The position numbers and the translations under genes are program-made. DNA of 64,000 bases from Clostridia bacterium (lineage in GTDB: Bacteria > Bacillota > Clostridia > Acetivibrionales > STF1-152): NCBI GenBank assembly GCA_028280575.1, contig JANQLN010000057.1, forward strand, positions 1 to 64,000, written 5' to 3'. Of this stretch, positions 53,738 through 63,521 are shown piece by piece. The notes below the pieces were generated by a model. The model saw only the letters and a list, made by a program, of their open reading frames with translations. It searched no databases and was not told the DNA's origin. Positions within the stretch are counted from its first letter, which is position 1. Each line of letters begins with the position of its first letter.

Positions 53738-55947
53738 GCTTTCACCTTTCGCTTCCTTTTTTGTTTAGGCCTTGCTTTCCTTACAGGCTTGCTGCTTTTT
53801 GAGCCGTTTATCTTGTCGTTGTCCTTAACAAGTACAAAATCAATCTGCCTTGTATCAAGATCGGCCCTGGCAACCAAAACTTTAACCTGTCCCCCTATAC
53901 GGTAAGCTTTCTTTGTCCTTTCACCAATCAGGCTATACTGCTTCTCGTTATATATGTAATAGTCATCATCCAGGTCCCCTACTCTTACAAGTCCTTCTAT
54001 GGTGTTGTCCAATTCTATGAACATGCCAAAGGAGGTAACACTTGATATTACTCCGTCAAATTCTTCTCCGACTTTATCCCGCATGAACTCAACCTTTTTC
54101 AAGTCAACGGTGGCTCTTTCAGCTTCTTCGGCATCTTTTTCCCTTTCGGAGCAAATGCGTGTAATTTCAGCCAGTCTGGTTTTTAATTCATCTATTCTAT
54201 CCTCATCCATATCACCCTTTAAATATTCTTTCATTATTCGATGTATTACAAGATCGGGATACCTTCTTATGGGTGATGTAAAGTGGCAATAAAACCTGGC
54301 CGCCAGCCCAAAATGCCCGTCATTTAAATGGCTGTACCTTGCCTTTTGCAAGGAACGCAGCATAACCGTACTGACTATCATTTCTTCCTTTGTTCCCTTA
54401 ACCTTTTCCAACAGCTCCTGGAGCATCCCTGGATGGATGCTATTAATACCTTTAAGAGGATAACCAAGGTTATATGTAAACTCACTGAATTTTTCCATTT
54501 TTTCCTGTTCAGGCTCTTCATGGACCCTGTAAACAAAAGGAATACCAATCCAGTAGAACTGTTCTGCAACAGTTTCATTGCAAACAAGCATAAATTCTTC
54601 AATTATTTTATTTGCAATAGTAATTTCATACCTTTTAACTTCCACAGGCTTACCCTCATCATCAAGGATAACTTTTGCTTCATCAAAATCAAAATCTATA
54701 GCGCCTCTTGACATTCTCTTTTTCCTTAGAATAACTGCAAGCTCCTTCATTAAATAAAACTTGTCAATTAATCCGTCATATCTTTTAAAAAGATACTCTT
54801 CATTTTTTTCCAATATTTTATATACATCGGTATAGGTCATTCTTTCATTAATGTTTATAACACTTTCAAATATTTCATTATCAAGTACCCTGCCGCTGTG
54901 GTCTATTTCCATCATAACAGTGAACGCCAACCTGTCAACTCCAGGATTAAGACTGCATATCCCGTTTGAAAGGCTTTTTGGAAGCATAGGAATAACCCTG
55001 TCAACAAGATAAACACTCGTACCTCTTTCCAGGGCCTCTATATCCAATGGTTCATTTTCTTTTACATAATAGCTTACATCAGCAATATGAACACCCAGCC
55101 TGTAATTCCCGTTCTCAAGTTTCTGGATGGAAACAGCATCATCCAGATCCTTTGCATCTTCTCCATCAATTGTTACCATTGTAATATTTCTTAAGTCTTT
55201 CCTGCCCTCAGCCATTTCCCCGGTAACTTCCTGTACAGCTTCACCGGCCTGCTTCAATACTTCCCCGGGAAATACTTCTTTTAGCTTAAATGCCCTTAAA
55301 ATAGATAATATGTCGGCACCCGGCTCGTCCTTATGACCAAGTATTTCAATTATCCTTCCCTCCGCATTACGTCTCTTCTCAGGCCAGAGTGTAATCTCAA
55401 CCACAACCTTTTGGCCTGTCTTTGCTCCTTTTATCTCTTCCTTTGGAATAAAAATATCCCTGACCAGCTTCTTATCATCCGGAATTACAAATCCAAAATG
55501 CCTGCTCAGTTCAAATGTACCCACAATTGTCTTATTGGCTCTTTCCAGTATTCTTATAACTTCGCCTTCAGGCCTTTTTTCCCGGACACCTGCAGTATTG
55601 ATTCTCACCAATACCCTATCGTTATGCATTGCACCGTTTAACATTTCACCAGGTATGAAAATATCCTTGAACCCTTCCTCATCATGTATAAAGAAAGCAT
55701 ATCCCCTTTCATTGGCCTGAATCTTTCCTGAGTACAAGCTCATCCTGCCGGATGCTCCATATCTGCCTTTACGGGTTTTATGAATCTTTCCTTCACGGAC
55801 AAGCTCCAAAAGTAAGCTTTCAAAAATATCAATATCCTCCTGAGGAACATCCAGAACAATTGCAAGCTCTTGAAATTTAAGCGGCCTATAAGAATCCTCC
55901 TTCATAAACCGTAAGATTTTCGCTTTTCTGCGGGCAATAATATCCAT
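53734..55947 (-). CDS. rnr: ribonuclease R
   Basis: Start at ATG 55947 (MDIIARRKAKILRFMKEDSY), with AAGGCGG upstream; the track extends 19 codons too far. 737 residues: winged helix (1-70), two cold-shock domains (70-220), RNB catalytic domain with TIDGEDAKDLDDAVSI and YRLGVHIADVSYYV, an S1 domain (near 630-710), and a basic tail KARPKQKRKRKVKA. Processive 3'-5' exoribonuclease for structured RNA and ribosome rescue. Downstream of secG, after a terminator. Confidence 0.96.
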   Translation of the reverse strand: MDIIARRKAKILRFMKEDSYRPLKFQELAIVLDVPQEDIDIFESLLLELVREGKIHKTRKGRYGASGRMSLYSGKIQANERGYAFFIHDEEGFKDIFIPGEMLNGAMHNDRVLVRINTAGVREKRPEGEVIRILERANKTIVGTFELSRHFGFVIPDDKKLVRDIFIPKEEIKGAKTGQKVVVEITLWPEKRRNAEGRIIEILGHKDEPGADILSILRAFKLKEVFPGEVLKQAGEAVQEVTGEMAEGRKDLRNITMVTIDGEDAKDLDDAVSIQKLENGNYRLGVHIADVSYYVKENEPLDIEALERGTSVYLVDRVIPMLPKSLSNGICSLNPGVDRLAFTVMMEIDHSGRVLDNEIFESVININERMTYTDVYKILEKNEEYLFKRYDGLIDKFYLMKELAVILRKKRMSRGAIDFDFDEAKVILDDEGKPVEVKRYEITIANKIIEEFMLVCNETVAEQFYWIGIPFVYRVHEEPEQEKMEKFSEFTYNLGYPLKGINSIHPGMLQELLEKVKGTKEEMIVSTVMLRSLQKARYSHLNDGHFGLAARFYCHFTSPIRRYPDLVIHRIMKEYLKGDMDEDRIDELKTRLAEITRICSEREKDAEEAERATVDLKKVEFMRDKVGEEFDGVISSVTSFGMFIELDNTIEGLVRVGDLDDDYYIYNEKQYSLIGERTKKAYRIGGQVKVLVARADLDTRQIDFVLVKDNDKINGSKSSKPVRKARPKQKRKRKVKA

Positions 55948-56044
55948 TTTAAAACCGCCTTTTTTTAATAAATACCTATCCGATAATAGTATTATTACAT
56001 ACATCCTATTAATCTATCCCATAAGTTTGTTGCCGTATTTCCAA

Positions 56045-56087
56045 GCATATAAAAAAACAGGCCTGCGCCTGTTTTTTATATGCTTTT
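56045..56087. terminator. bidirectional terminator between secG and rnr
   Basis: GCATATAAAAAAACAGGC-ctgc-GCCTGTTTTTTATATGC: 17-bp stem with one bulge and T-runs on both strands. Confidence 0.85.
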
Positions 56088-56091
56088 ATCC

Positions 56092-56337
56092 TTACCCTTT
56101 TATTACTAAATACAAAACTATGGAAGTTATCAAAAATGCAACCGCCGCAAATGTAGTATATTTTCCAAGCAGTGCATCAACCGTCCTTCCCTTGTTCTTC
56201 CCGAAAAATGTCTCTGCCCCGCCTGTAATTGAACCGGAAAGACCTGCCGACTTGCCGGATTGCAATAAGACTATAACAATTATAGATACCGCAAAAATTA
56301 TATGGATTAAGTTTAATATTATTCTCCCTGCACCCAA
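56092..56337 (-). CDS. secG: preprotein translocase subunit SecG
   Basis: A TTG start at 56337 (GGGTGCAGGG...: MGAGRIILNLIHIIFAVSII) is preferred because GGAGG lies eight bases before; the track start is not backed by a site. 81 residues with two membrane helices flanking VLLQSGKSAGLSGSITGGAE, the SecG signature. Part of SecYEG in the membrane. In many Firmicutes it follows eno; here eno is 7 kb away with a sugar-transport cassette between. Confidence 0.93.
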   Translation of the reverse strand: MGAGRIILNLIHIIFAVSIIVIVLLQSGKSAGLSGSITGGAETFFGKNKGRTVDALLGKYTTFAAVAFLITSIVLYLVIKG

Positions 56338-56413
56338 ATCATACACCTCCACTATACTAAGTGCTCGCAGTCCATATTTTAACACAGTAAAAAATAAAAA
56401 ACAAGTCCGAAAT

Positions 56414-56556
56414 TTGAGAGTTTCCCCATTTTTTTAGAATAAGTATAAATTTATGAGTATAATGAAACATTTATCAGTCCAATCATTAAGAAAATGTAAG
56501 TGTCTAGAACCTTATACACATAAATCTTTTCAATGTTAAAAATGGGGAAACTCAAA
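56414..56556. repeat. small element with near-perfect inverted termini
   Basis: TTGAGAGTTTCCCCATTTTT at 56414 and its inverse AAAAATGGGGAAACTCAA ending at 56554 enclose about 105 AT-rich bases; a 2-base bulge is the only mismatch over 18 bp. MITE-like or the remnant of an insertion sequence, located at the border of the transport cassette. The ORF 56533-56754 that overlaps it is not convincing. Confidence 0.5.
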
Positions 56557-56650
56557 CGAATTAAAATAAAAAAGCCTGGCCATTATGGTATACATAGATT
56601 TATGGCAGGGGATATAAAACTTGACTTGCCCTATTTAAAACCTGCGGGCA

Positions 56651-57475
56651 CTATCCCTTCACACCTCCGGCGGCAACTCCCTCAAGAATTTTTCTTGAGA
56701 ACAAAAAGAAAGCAAACAGAATGGGAACTGTTGCAATTACTGAGCTTGCCATAGCTATATCAACTGTATACATAAGATTTTGCGTGTATTTCATAATTCC
56801 AAGAGGGATGGTTTTTTTCACTTCACTCTGCAAGAATATAAGCGGCATGAAAAACTTGTTCCATATTTGTACGGACATGATAATGCAGATGCTGAATATA
56901 ACAGGACTTGCCATGGGAAACATGATGCTTTGAAATATTCTCCACTCTGACGCTCCGTCTATCTTTGCCGACTCATATATATCCCTGGAAAGGTTTTGAA
57001 AGAAAACAGTAAGGAGCAGGACGGGCATGGATATTCCGGCAGCATATACCAGTATAACTCCGGTATGGGTATCAAGGAGTCCCCAGCTCCTGATTATCAG
57101 GAATATCGGAACAATACCCAGCTGCACGGGAAACATAAGACCCATTAGGAAATAGAGCAAAAGCCCTTTTCTTAATCTGAAGTTAAACCTGCCGATGCCG
57201 TAAGCCACCATAGACGAGAGCATTACAATCAAGGCCAGTGAAAACACCAATATAATTATACTTCCCAGAATAAAATATGGAAACTTTGAACCAGTAAATA
57301 AATTTATATAGGTTTCAAGGGTCAGTCTCCTTGGTATCCCCAGTGTATTGGAAAGTAAATCCGCCTTGGGACGGAAGGAATTATAAGTCATGTATATAAG
57401 AATAAAGGCAGCAAACATCGAGTATATCCGTAGAATTAGAGAATCTGCCGTAACTTTCCTTTTTATGCGATACAT
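56651..57475 (-). CDS. CUT1 sugar ABC transporter permease (MalG-like)
   Basis: 274 residues, six membrane helices. The ATPase-docking EAA motif is YESAKIDGASEWRIFQSIMF near 170-190. The first helix (LRIYSMFAAFILIYMTYNSF) and the cytoplasmic KKTIPLGIMKYTQ are typical. Partner of the next permease; gap 4 bp. No ATPase gene follows, so a shared MsmX-type ATPase is expected. Confidence 0.93.
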   Translation of the reverse strand: MYRIKRKVTADSLILRIYSMFAAFILIYMTYNSFRPKADLLSNTLGIPRRLTLETYINLFTGSKFPYFILGSIIILVFSLALIVMLSSMVAYGIGRFNFRLRKGLLLYFLMGLMFPVQLGIVPIFLIIRSWGLLDTHTGVILVYAAGISMPVLLLTVFFQNLSRDIYESAKIDGASEWRIFQSIMFPMASPVIFSICIIMSVQIWNKFFMPLIFLQSEVKKTIPLGIMKYTQNLMYTVDIAMASSVIATVPILFAFFLFSRKILEGVAAGGVKG

Positions 57476-57479
57476 CTTT

Positions 57480-58406
57480 TTACTCCACCTCCGACTTTCT
57501 ATAACTGAAATAAAGCTGCAATAATGCCATTATAAGGATAAAACAGAACATGACGCAGGCAATGGTTGTCCCCATACCCATGGCATTCCTGTCTAAGGTG
57601 CCGCCAATCTCTCCATCAGATCCGAAAGCTACCCTGTAGAAAAACAGGGACATCACGTCCAAGCTGTAATTAATTCCTCCGGCTACACCTCCCAGCAGAA
57701 AACTGAAATCAAAGGAAGTCATGGAGAAGATATAAGTAAGAATCAACAAATTAAAAATCGTGGTCCTGATCTGGGGAAGTATGATACTGAATAAACGGCG
57801 CCAGTACCCCGCTCCGTCAATTATTGCCGCTTCCATATTCTCTTCGGGGATCATCTTCATTGCCCCTACCAAAAACATCATTCCTACACCAACTCCTGCC
57901 CAGGCAGCTAAAAGCCATACGATATATATGCCGTATTGGGGAAGTCCTAACCATGGCCTGACCCACCCGGTTAACCCGATCCACTCCAGAATCCTGTTAA
58001 ATATGCCAATATTCATATCCAGTACAAGCGTACCCATAAAAACAATTACAGTGGACGAAATGAACTGGGGAGCAAATATCATTGACTGAAAAAACCGGTA
58101 TCCTCTTATACCATTATAAATTGTATAGGCCATGTATATTTGAACAGGTAAAACCACTCCTGTATTTAAAGCAAATATGATTAAATTATGCTTAAGAGCA
58201 TTTGTCAACTGGGTGAAAAACTGCTTGTTTTTAAACAGCTCAATATAGTTATCGAAACCTACAAAGCTTTTGGGACCTATTCCCGACCATTCGGTCAGAC
58301 TGGTAAAAAACGCCGAAAATATAGGGTATACAACAAATAATGAATATAATAAAAAGCCGGGTAAAATGAAAAAAATGTACGGCCGCTTTTTTAACCGGTC
58401 AATCAT
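57480..58406 (-). CDS. CUT1 sugar ABC transporter permease (MalF-like)
   Basis: Start at ATG 58406 (MIDRLKKRPYIFFILPGFLL) with GGAG eight bases upstream. 308 residues, six helices. EAA loop: EENMEAAIIDGAGYWRRLFS. FLLYSLFVVYPIFSAFFTSL and WSGIGPKSFVGFDNYIELFK are MalF-like. Forms the membrane channel with the MalG-like partner. Confidence 0.93.
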   Translation of the reverse strand: MIDRLKKRPYIFFILPGFLLYSLFVVYPIFSAFFTSLTEWSGIGPKSFVGFDNYIELFKNKQFFTQLTNALKHNLIIFALNTGVVLPVQIYMAYTIYNGIRGYRFFQSMIFAPQFISSTVIVFMGTLVLDMNIGIFNRILEWIGLTGWVRPWLGLPQYGIYIVWLLAAWAGVGVGMMFLVGAMKMIPEENMEAAIIDGAGYWRRLFSIILPQIRTTIFNLLILTYIFSMTSFDFSFLLGGVAGGINYSLDVMSLFFYRVAFGSDGEIGGTLDRNAMGMGTTIACVMFCFILIMALLQLYFSYRKSEVE

Positions 58407-58570
58407 CTGCATTTCTCCTCTCAAACCATATAATTCAGGATATTATACCCTTTTTGCCTATAACCGTCCAATTTACCGGCAGCCGGCGCCAAACCCACAC
58501 CGGCCGCTGGCAAGTCAACACTTTTAAAGCTTTTTCTTTCTAAGTTTGCTCTTTTTAAAAATTACTTAAA

Positions 58571-59884
58571 TTAATTGTAGGTTGCCATTTCGTGAAGTAT
58601 CTTTGCAGCTTCTTCCGCAGTAATATCAGATGTCATCAGCTTTGGTATAACTTCCTTCATAAGTTTTTCCGAAACGTTGGAATTGTCGGTTGAAAGAGAA
58701 GACAAAACCGCATACAGGTTCCATCCGGCCACATCAAACCTTGCCATTTCCTTTACGCCTTCATCCTTGGGCACTATATCATTTATTGTCGGAACCAATC
58801 CTATATTGTCCTCCAGAATCTGCTGTGCCTCAAGACCGGAAAGAAAATCAATATACCTGGCGGCTTCTTCCGGGTGCTTTGTATTTGCCGATACGGCATA
58901 GGTCATAAAATTACTGAAGCTGGACTGTACAATTCTGATTCCGTCCTTGTTTGGAATTGAAAAACGTCCCAGATTGAGCCCGGACTCAGAATATGCAGCA
59001 TTATTCCAGGTACCGTCGACAATCATGGCACATTTCCCATTGGTGAAGGACAGCTTCCACCCTGATTTGTCAACAGCCACAAAGTCCTTTCCAAAATAGC
59101 CTTTTTCTGCAAAATCCCTGTAATATTTGAATGCCTGGATTATTTCCGGCTGCATAAGGTCGCCTTTGCCGTCCATTATAGCCTGCAGGGCATCATTTGC
59201 ATGGGCGGGCATAAATGCAAATACGGGCCACGAGCGGTTCCATTCGCTGACTCCGGGAAAACCTATGGGTGTAATCCCTTTTTCCAGCAGGGTTTCGTTC
59301 AGTGCGATAAACTCGTCCCATGTACCGGGTAACGATAAGCCATGCTCATTAAAAATATCCTTGTTGTAATAAACAATATTTGTATCAAAAAAGGATGGCG
59401 GTGAACAATACAATTTTCCGTCTACCGTAGCATAACGGATTTCAGCCTCGGAATACCTGCTCAAATCTATATTGTACTCATCCAGAGGAAGCAGCATGCC
59501 AATCTTTACATACTCTTTCATTTTAGGTGTCTTGTCTCCCTGGACCATGAAACAATCTGGAAGCTCATTAGCCTGTATGGCCACACTCAGGCTCTGTTCG
59601 CTTTGGGCAAAATCAAACTCAAGCTTGATATGAGGATATTTTTCTGTAAATGCTTTGTTAATCATTTCATATGACTTCTCCAGAACGGCCTGGTTTGACA
59701 GATCTCCCCACACCTTGATTAAAGCAGGTTTCTTTCCCTCTTGCCCCTGTCCTTCTTTTGCAGCCTCTTTTGATGTGGGGCCGTCAGCTTGACCGCCGTT
59801 TTTTTCCGAACCGCATCCGGCCAGAAGTACTGCTCCCAGCATTACAAAAACAAGCAGGGTACAGATAATTTTCCTGGTTTTCAT
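58571..59884 (-). CDS. extracellular sugar-binding lipoprotein
   Basis: 437 residues, SBP family 1. Lipobox VMLGAVLLAGCGS gives Cys24. A Gly/Lys linker follows, then the binding-protein fold with IKVWGDLSNQAVLE, YYNKDIFNEHGLSLPGTWDE and GKCAMIVDGTWNNAAYSESG. It delivers a sugar to the two permeases; ligand unknown (an oligosaccharide is usual for the CUT1 type). Highly expressed position after the regulators, with a 165-bp gap that may hold the regulated promoter. Confidence 0.93.
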   Translation of the reverse strand: MKTRKIICTLLVFVMLGAVLLAGCGSEKNGGQADGPTSKEAAKEGQGQEGKKPALIKVWGDLSNQAVLEKSYEMINKAFTEKYPHIKLEFDFAQSEQSLSVAIQANELPDCFMVQGDKTPKMKEYVKIGMLLPLDEYNIDLSRYSEAEIRYATVDGKLYCSPPSFFDTNIVYYNKDIFNEHGLSLPGTWDEFIALNETLLEKGITPIGFPGVSEWNRSWPVFAFMPAHANDALQAIMDGKGDLMQPEIIQAFKYYRDFAEKGYFGKDFVAVDKSGWKLSFTNGKCAMIVDGTWNNAAYSESGLNLGRFSIPNKDGIRIVQSSFSNFMTYAVSANTKHPEEAARYIDFLSGLEAQQILEDNIGLVPTINDIVPKDEGVKEMARFDVAGWNLYAVLSSLSTDNSNVSEKLMKEVIPKLMTSDITAEEAAKILHEMATYN

Positions 59885-60056
59885 AGAAATTCCTCCCTAA
59901 AATTAGTGATATGGCACGTACCGTAAATAATTTTATATTCGTTGGCGGATACATTCAATGTACTTTTTTCTTCTCTTGATTCCATATCTTCACATATTAA
60001 AAAAACGATATACAAATACCGGAAAACAATGTTCTTTTTTTTTACACCATATTCCT

Positions 60057-61622
60057 TTATTTATCCCTTTTAAATTCCGATACTGTTTTCCCGGTTATTC
60101 TTTTAAATACCTTAACAAAGTAATTTGGATTGTTATATCCCACCTTTACGGCGATTTCGTCGGTGGACAGGCCGGTTTCAGTATAAAGCTCCATTGCCTT
60201 TTGAACTCTCACGCGGGAAAGGTATTCCGAAAAAGAACAGCCGGTCTCTTCGTGAAAGCGCCGGCTCAAATAACCCTCGCTGAAGTTAGTAAGATTTGAG
60301 ACATCCTCCAGGTGTATATTGCTTGAATAGTTGCCGTGAATATAATCTACAATTTGGTTTATCCATCTCTTGTTAAAGGCGTTTTGGCACAAAATCTCCT
60401 TGAGCCTTACAATAAAATCCCTGGTGGAATTAAAGAGTATATCGCAGCTGTATGATTTTTCAGGAAGCTCGGTCAGAGGCCACATATTTTCAAAATGCCT
60501 TTTTATTTCTTGAGAGTCTAACTTGTACTTTTCAATCATCAAATCCGTTGACCTGTAAATAATTGTACGGCAAAGCTGTATTAAATCTTCAGGCTGTATC
60601 CTCATCCGGGCTTTTTCCTGAACTGTGTCCAGCCAGCATATTAATCCGTCCATATCACTGTTCCAGACAAGCTCTTTTATCTTTCTGTAAAGGTTCATCC
60701 ATTCCATTTCTGAAAAACCCTTTAACCCGGTGCCGGGGCTATGGATATAAATTCCGCTGCCTTTATAAAAAGACAGCTGCACTGCTGTTTCCGCACTGCT
60801 GCGCAGCGCCGGAAAAAGGCTTGAAGTTTCAAAGGTCCTGCTTATGCCGATTACCGGATATATGTTGAGCTTTTCCTTTAAAGCAACATAGAGCTCATTC
60901 GCTATTTCATTTGTTGTTTTATGTGCATTTGACCCATTGCCAAAGCATATTATACCGTGCAGGAATTTCCGGCTGCATCCCAAAAAAACTGTTTCCTTCA
61001 GACGATTAAACAGCTCTTCCATGGTAAATACCAGGGCCTTATCCAGCGAAGCCTGATAGGCCTTTTCCCTTGTCAATGTCCTTAAAACAGCCCAGCAGTA
61101 CACAGACCCTTTGGAATACAGCAGCTGCTTAAGGTTTGGGAATTTCTCCATATTACGGGCAAACTCACTCTTGCTGCCGGAACCGGTTGCTTTCAAAAAC
61201 TGCTCTTTCTCCTGATTAACAGGGTTGAGTAACTCTCCGTACTCCCTGGAAGTACCGTAGTTAAACGAATCCAGAATATTTAAAAGCTCATCTGCTTCAA
61301 CCTGGTATTTAGGTATAAAATCATTTACCCCAAGCTGTATTGCCTTACGTGTGTATTCAAACTCATTATAGCTGCTCAATATTACAATATTCAGCCTGGA
61401 ATACAGTCCCTTTGCCCTCTTTATTAATTCAAAGCCATCCATTACAGGCATTTTTATATCTGTGAGCAGCACATCCGGCGGACAATCCCTTACAGCTACA
61501 AAGGCCTCTTCCCCGTTTTGATATACACCTGCTATCCTATAACCATGATTCTCCCAATCAACAATAGACTGCAGCCCAACTCTTACCAACGATTCATCAT
61601 CAACAATCATTACTGTTCTCAT
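60057..61622 (-). CDS. AraC-type response regulator (YesN-like)
   Basis: Start at ATG 61622 (MRTVMIVDDESLVRVGLQSI), with AAGGAGGAGG before it; overlaps the kinase stop by 23 bp. 521 residues: receiver 1-125 with Asp in DVLLTDIKMPVMDG and Lys in FIPKYQV, a middle region of about 280 residues, and an AraC helix-turn-helix pair at the end (VSNLTNFSEGYLSRRFHEET, IAVKVGYNNPNYFVKVFKRI). Should activate the downstream transporter genes when its partner kinase senses sugar. Confidence 0.94.
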   Translation of the reverse strand: MRTVMIVDDESLVRVGLQSIVDWENHGYRIAGVYQNGEEAFVAVRDCPPDVLLTDIKMPVMDGFELIKRAKGLYSRLNIVILSSYNEFEYTRKAIQLGVNDFIPKYQVEADELLNILDSFNYGTSREYGELLNPVNQEKEQFLKATGSGSKSEFARNMEKFPNLKQLLYSKGSVYCWAVLRTLTREKAYQASLDKALVFTMEELFNRLKETVFLGCSRKFLHGIICFGNGSNAHKTTNEIANELYVALKEKLNIYPVIGISRTFETSSLFPALRSSAETAVQLSFYKGSGIYIHSPGTGLKGFSEMEWMNLYRKIKELVWNSDMDGLICWLDTVQEKARMRIQPEDLIQLCRTIIYRSTDLMIEKYKLDSQEIKRHFENMWPLTELPEKSYSCDILFNSTRDFIVRLKEILCQNAFNKRWINQIVDYIHGNYSSNIHLEDVSNLTNFSEGYLSRRFHEETGCSFSEYLSRVRVQKAMELYTETGLSTDEIAVKVGYNNPNYFVKVFKRITGKTVSEFKRDK

Positions 61623-63345
61623 CCGGGGCCTCCTCCTTAAAATACTTTTCAAACGGAAGTATCATGTGCACACATGTTCCTTCACCGGGCTCGCTTTTTA
61701 TAGAAATACCATAAGCCTTGCCATAGTTTAACTGTATTCTCTCATGCACGCTTCTCAAGCCTATATGATTTTTGTCATCGCACCTTTGCGATAGGATTTC
61801 ATTTACCTTCTTCAAATCCTCCCTGCTCATACCAATTCCATTATCTTTGACGGCAATATGGATATCCTGGTCCTTCAAATTGCCTGTAATAATTATTTCC
61901 CAGGTGCGGTCGGTTTCTGCCAGTCCATGAACAATGGAATTTTCTATCAATGGCTGTAAAAGGAACTTTAATATCCGGGCGCCGTACAATTCCTTCTTTA
62001 TATCAATAAGCATGGAAAAATTGTGGTACCGGACCTTCTGGATTTTCACGTAGTCTTTCAGTATTTCAAGCTCATCCTTTAAAGAGGCAGGTTCTCCCAT
62101 ATCCCGGATGGAATATGTAAATAAGCGCATCAGTGAATCAGTCATGTCTTTGATATTGTCCTGCCTTTGTATCATTGCCATCCAGCGGATGGAATTCAGT
62201 GTATTATATAAAAAGTGGGGGGAAAGCTGGTTTTGGAGAACTCTTATTTCAGCTTCCTGCTTTTTTTTCTGGTTAGCGATTACCTCCTGGGCAAGATGGT
62301 GAATTTGCTTTACCATATTGACAAAGGTATTGTTAATCTCCACAACCTCAATTGTACCGCTTACTTCCTGGAATTGTCCGGAATTGTCCGCTCCCCTTTT
62401 GATGTTTTCCAAGAGCTTTCGCATGGGAATGATGAGATTTATGGCAATAACATATGTTCCTGTTATACCCAACAGTATGAAAACCAGAATGATTATGAGG
62501 GAAAGCCGGGTCATTTTCCCTATAGGTTCATTTAGAAGCTTTAAAGGATAAAATGCAGACAGGTTCCACCCATTGTAGGAGCTTCGCACTATAAAATTCA
62601 GGGAATTTTCCTGGGTGTTCTCTTTGGTTTTACCATAACTGAGTATGGGCAAGTTATCGTCATCATACAGGTACAGCCCCATGTTGTAGTAAAGGCCAAC
62701 CTGTTCAAATATATCGGTGATAGCGCTTTCATCAATGACAATAGTAAGCCTGGCAACTTCGTTAAGCTTCTTATCACGTATAACACGGGCCAGCCTAAAG
62801 GCTGTAAAGCTTTTTTCGCTGTTTTGGAATTTGCGGGGTATAAACCATATGAATGCACCCTCACGTGATTTCACTTTTTCTTTATAATCCGGATCATCAA
62901 CACCAAAATCTTTTTCATCGCCCTCCCCATATACATAACGGTTGCCGGGAGTAGTCAAAACAACACTTTCCACATAATTGTTCTGTTCATCTCCCAATAG
63001 AATCAAACCAACCCTGTCCAGCACATTCTTTTGAGTGTCAAACCTGTCAAACTCTGTTTCGGGGCTGCTGCTTAAAAACTCGCAAAGCTGTTCGTCAGCA
63101 AGGAATTGCTTGCTTAGCTTTTCATATCCTATAACTCGCTCATTGATTTTTTTAACTGTAAGATTAAGCATATTCATAGAATATTGTGTTATCGTCTTGC
63201 GGCTAAAGGTACTAAATGTGTTTGTTATCAGAAACATACCCAGTACAGCGGGCAAAATAATCAAAGGAATATATATGATTAACAGCTTGTAGTGAAGCCT
63301 GAGCCTGCTCCATTTAAATACGACGTGCAGCTTTTTTAGCACCAT
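61600..63345 (-). CDS. YesM-type sensor histidine kinase
   Basis: 581 residues. A membrane helix at about 20-45, an extracellular dCache-like sensor (50-285), a second helix near 290-315, HAMP, then the His_kinase domain with the site LQNQLSPHFLYNTLNSIRWM and a HATPase_c with DNGIGMSREDL and HIGLRSVHERIQL. It senses an outside signal, probably the sugar, and phosphorylates the AraC-type regulator. First gene of the cassette. Confidence 0.94.
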   Translation of the reverse strand: MVLKKLHVVFKWSRLRLHYKLLIIYIPLIILPAVLGMFLITNTFSTFSRKTITQYSMNMLNLTVKKINERVIGYEKLSKQFLADEQLCEFLSSSPETEFDRFDTQKNVLDRVGLILLGDEQNNYVESVVLTTPGNRYVYGEGDEKDFGVDDPDYKEKVKSREGAFIWFIPRKFQNSEKSFTAFRLARVIRDKKLNEVARLTIVIDESAITDIFEQVGLYYNMGLYLYDDDNLPILSYGKTKENTQENSLNFIVRSSYNGWNLSAFYPLKLLNEPIGKMTRLSLIIILVFILLGITGTYVIAINLIIPMRKLLENIKRGADNSGQFQEVSGTIEVVEINNTFVNMVKQIHHLAQEVIANQKKKQEAEIRVLQNQLSPHFLYNTLNSIRWMAMIQRQDNIKDMTDSLMRLFTYSIRDMGEPASLKDELEILKDYVKIQKVRYHNFSMLIDIKKELYGARILKFLLQPLIENSIVHGLAETDRTWEIIITGNLKDQDIHIAVKDNGIGMSREDLKKVNEILSQRCDDKNHIGLRSVHERIQLNYGKAYGISIKSEPGEGTCVHMILPFEKYFKEEAPDENSNDC

Positions 63346-63450
63346 ACTCCTATTTCACCAACCAGTATAAAGGCATTAGTCCGCTACCAACAGTATAACA
63401 TAATCCATAAAGACTTTCTATAAAAAAACTATCCCGGTCAAAAAACAAAT

Positions 63451-63489
63451 ATGCCAAGGGGACGGTTCTGCGACCCGTCCCCTTGGCAT
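63451..63489 (-). terminator. terminator of eno
   Basis: ATGCCAAGGGGACGG ... CCGTCCCCTTGGCAT, perfect 15-bp stem, then ATTTGTTTTTT on the minus strand, about 33 bases past the eno stop. The AAGGGGACGGTTCTG wording is also common as an interspersed clostridial repeat. Confidence 0.85.
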
Positions 63490-63521
63490 TAATTTATCTT
63501 GATTATACGGTGAAAAAATGC

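Noticed and set aside
54328-55641. Plus-strand ORFs within rnr
   Set aside because: Antisense to conserved RNase R domains.
56533-56754. 73-residue ORF next to the secG-side repeat
   Set aside because: It begins in the inverted repeat and overlaps the permease antisense; no start site.
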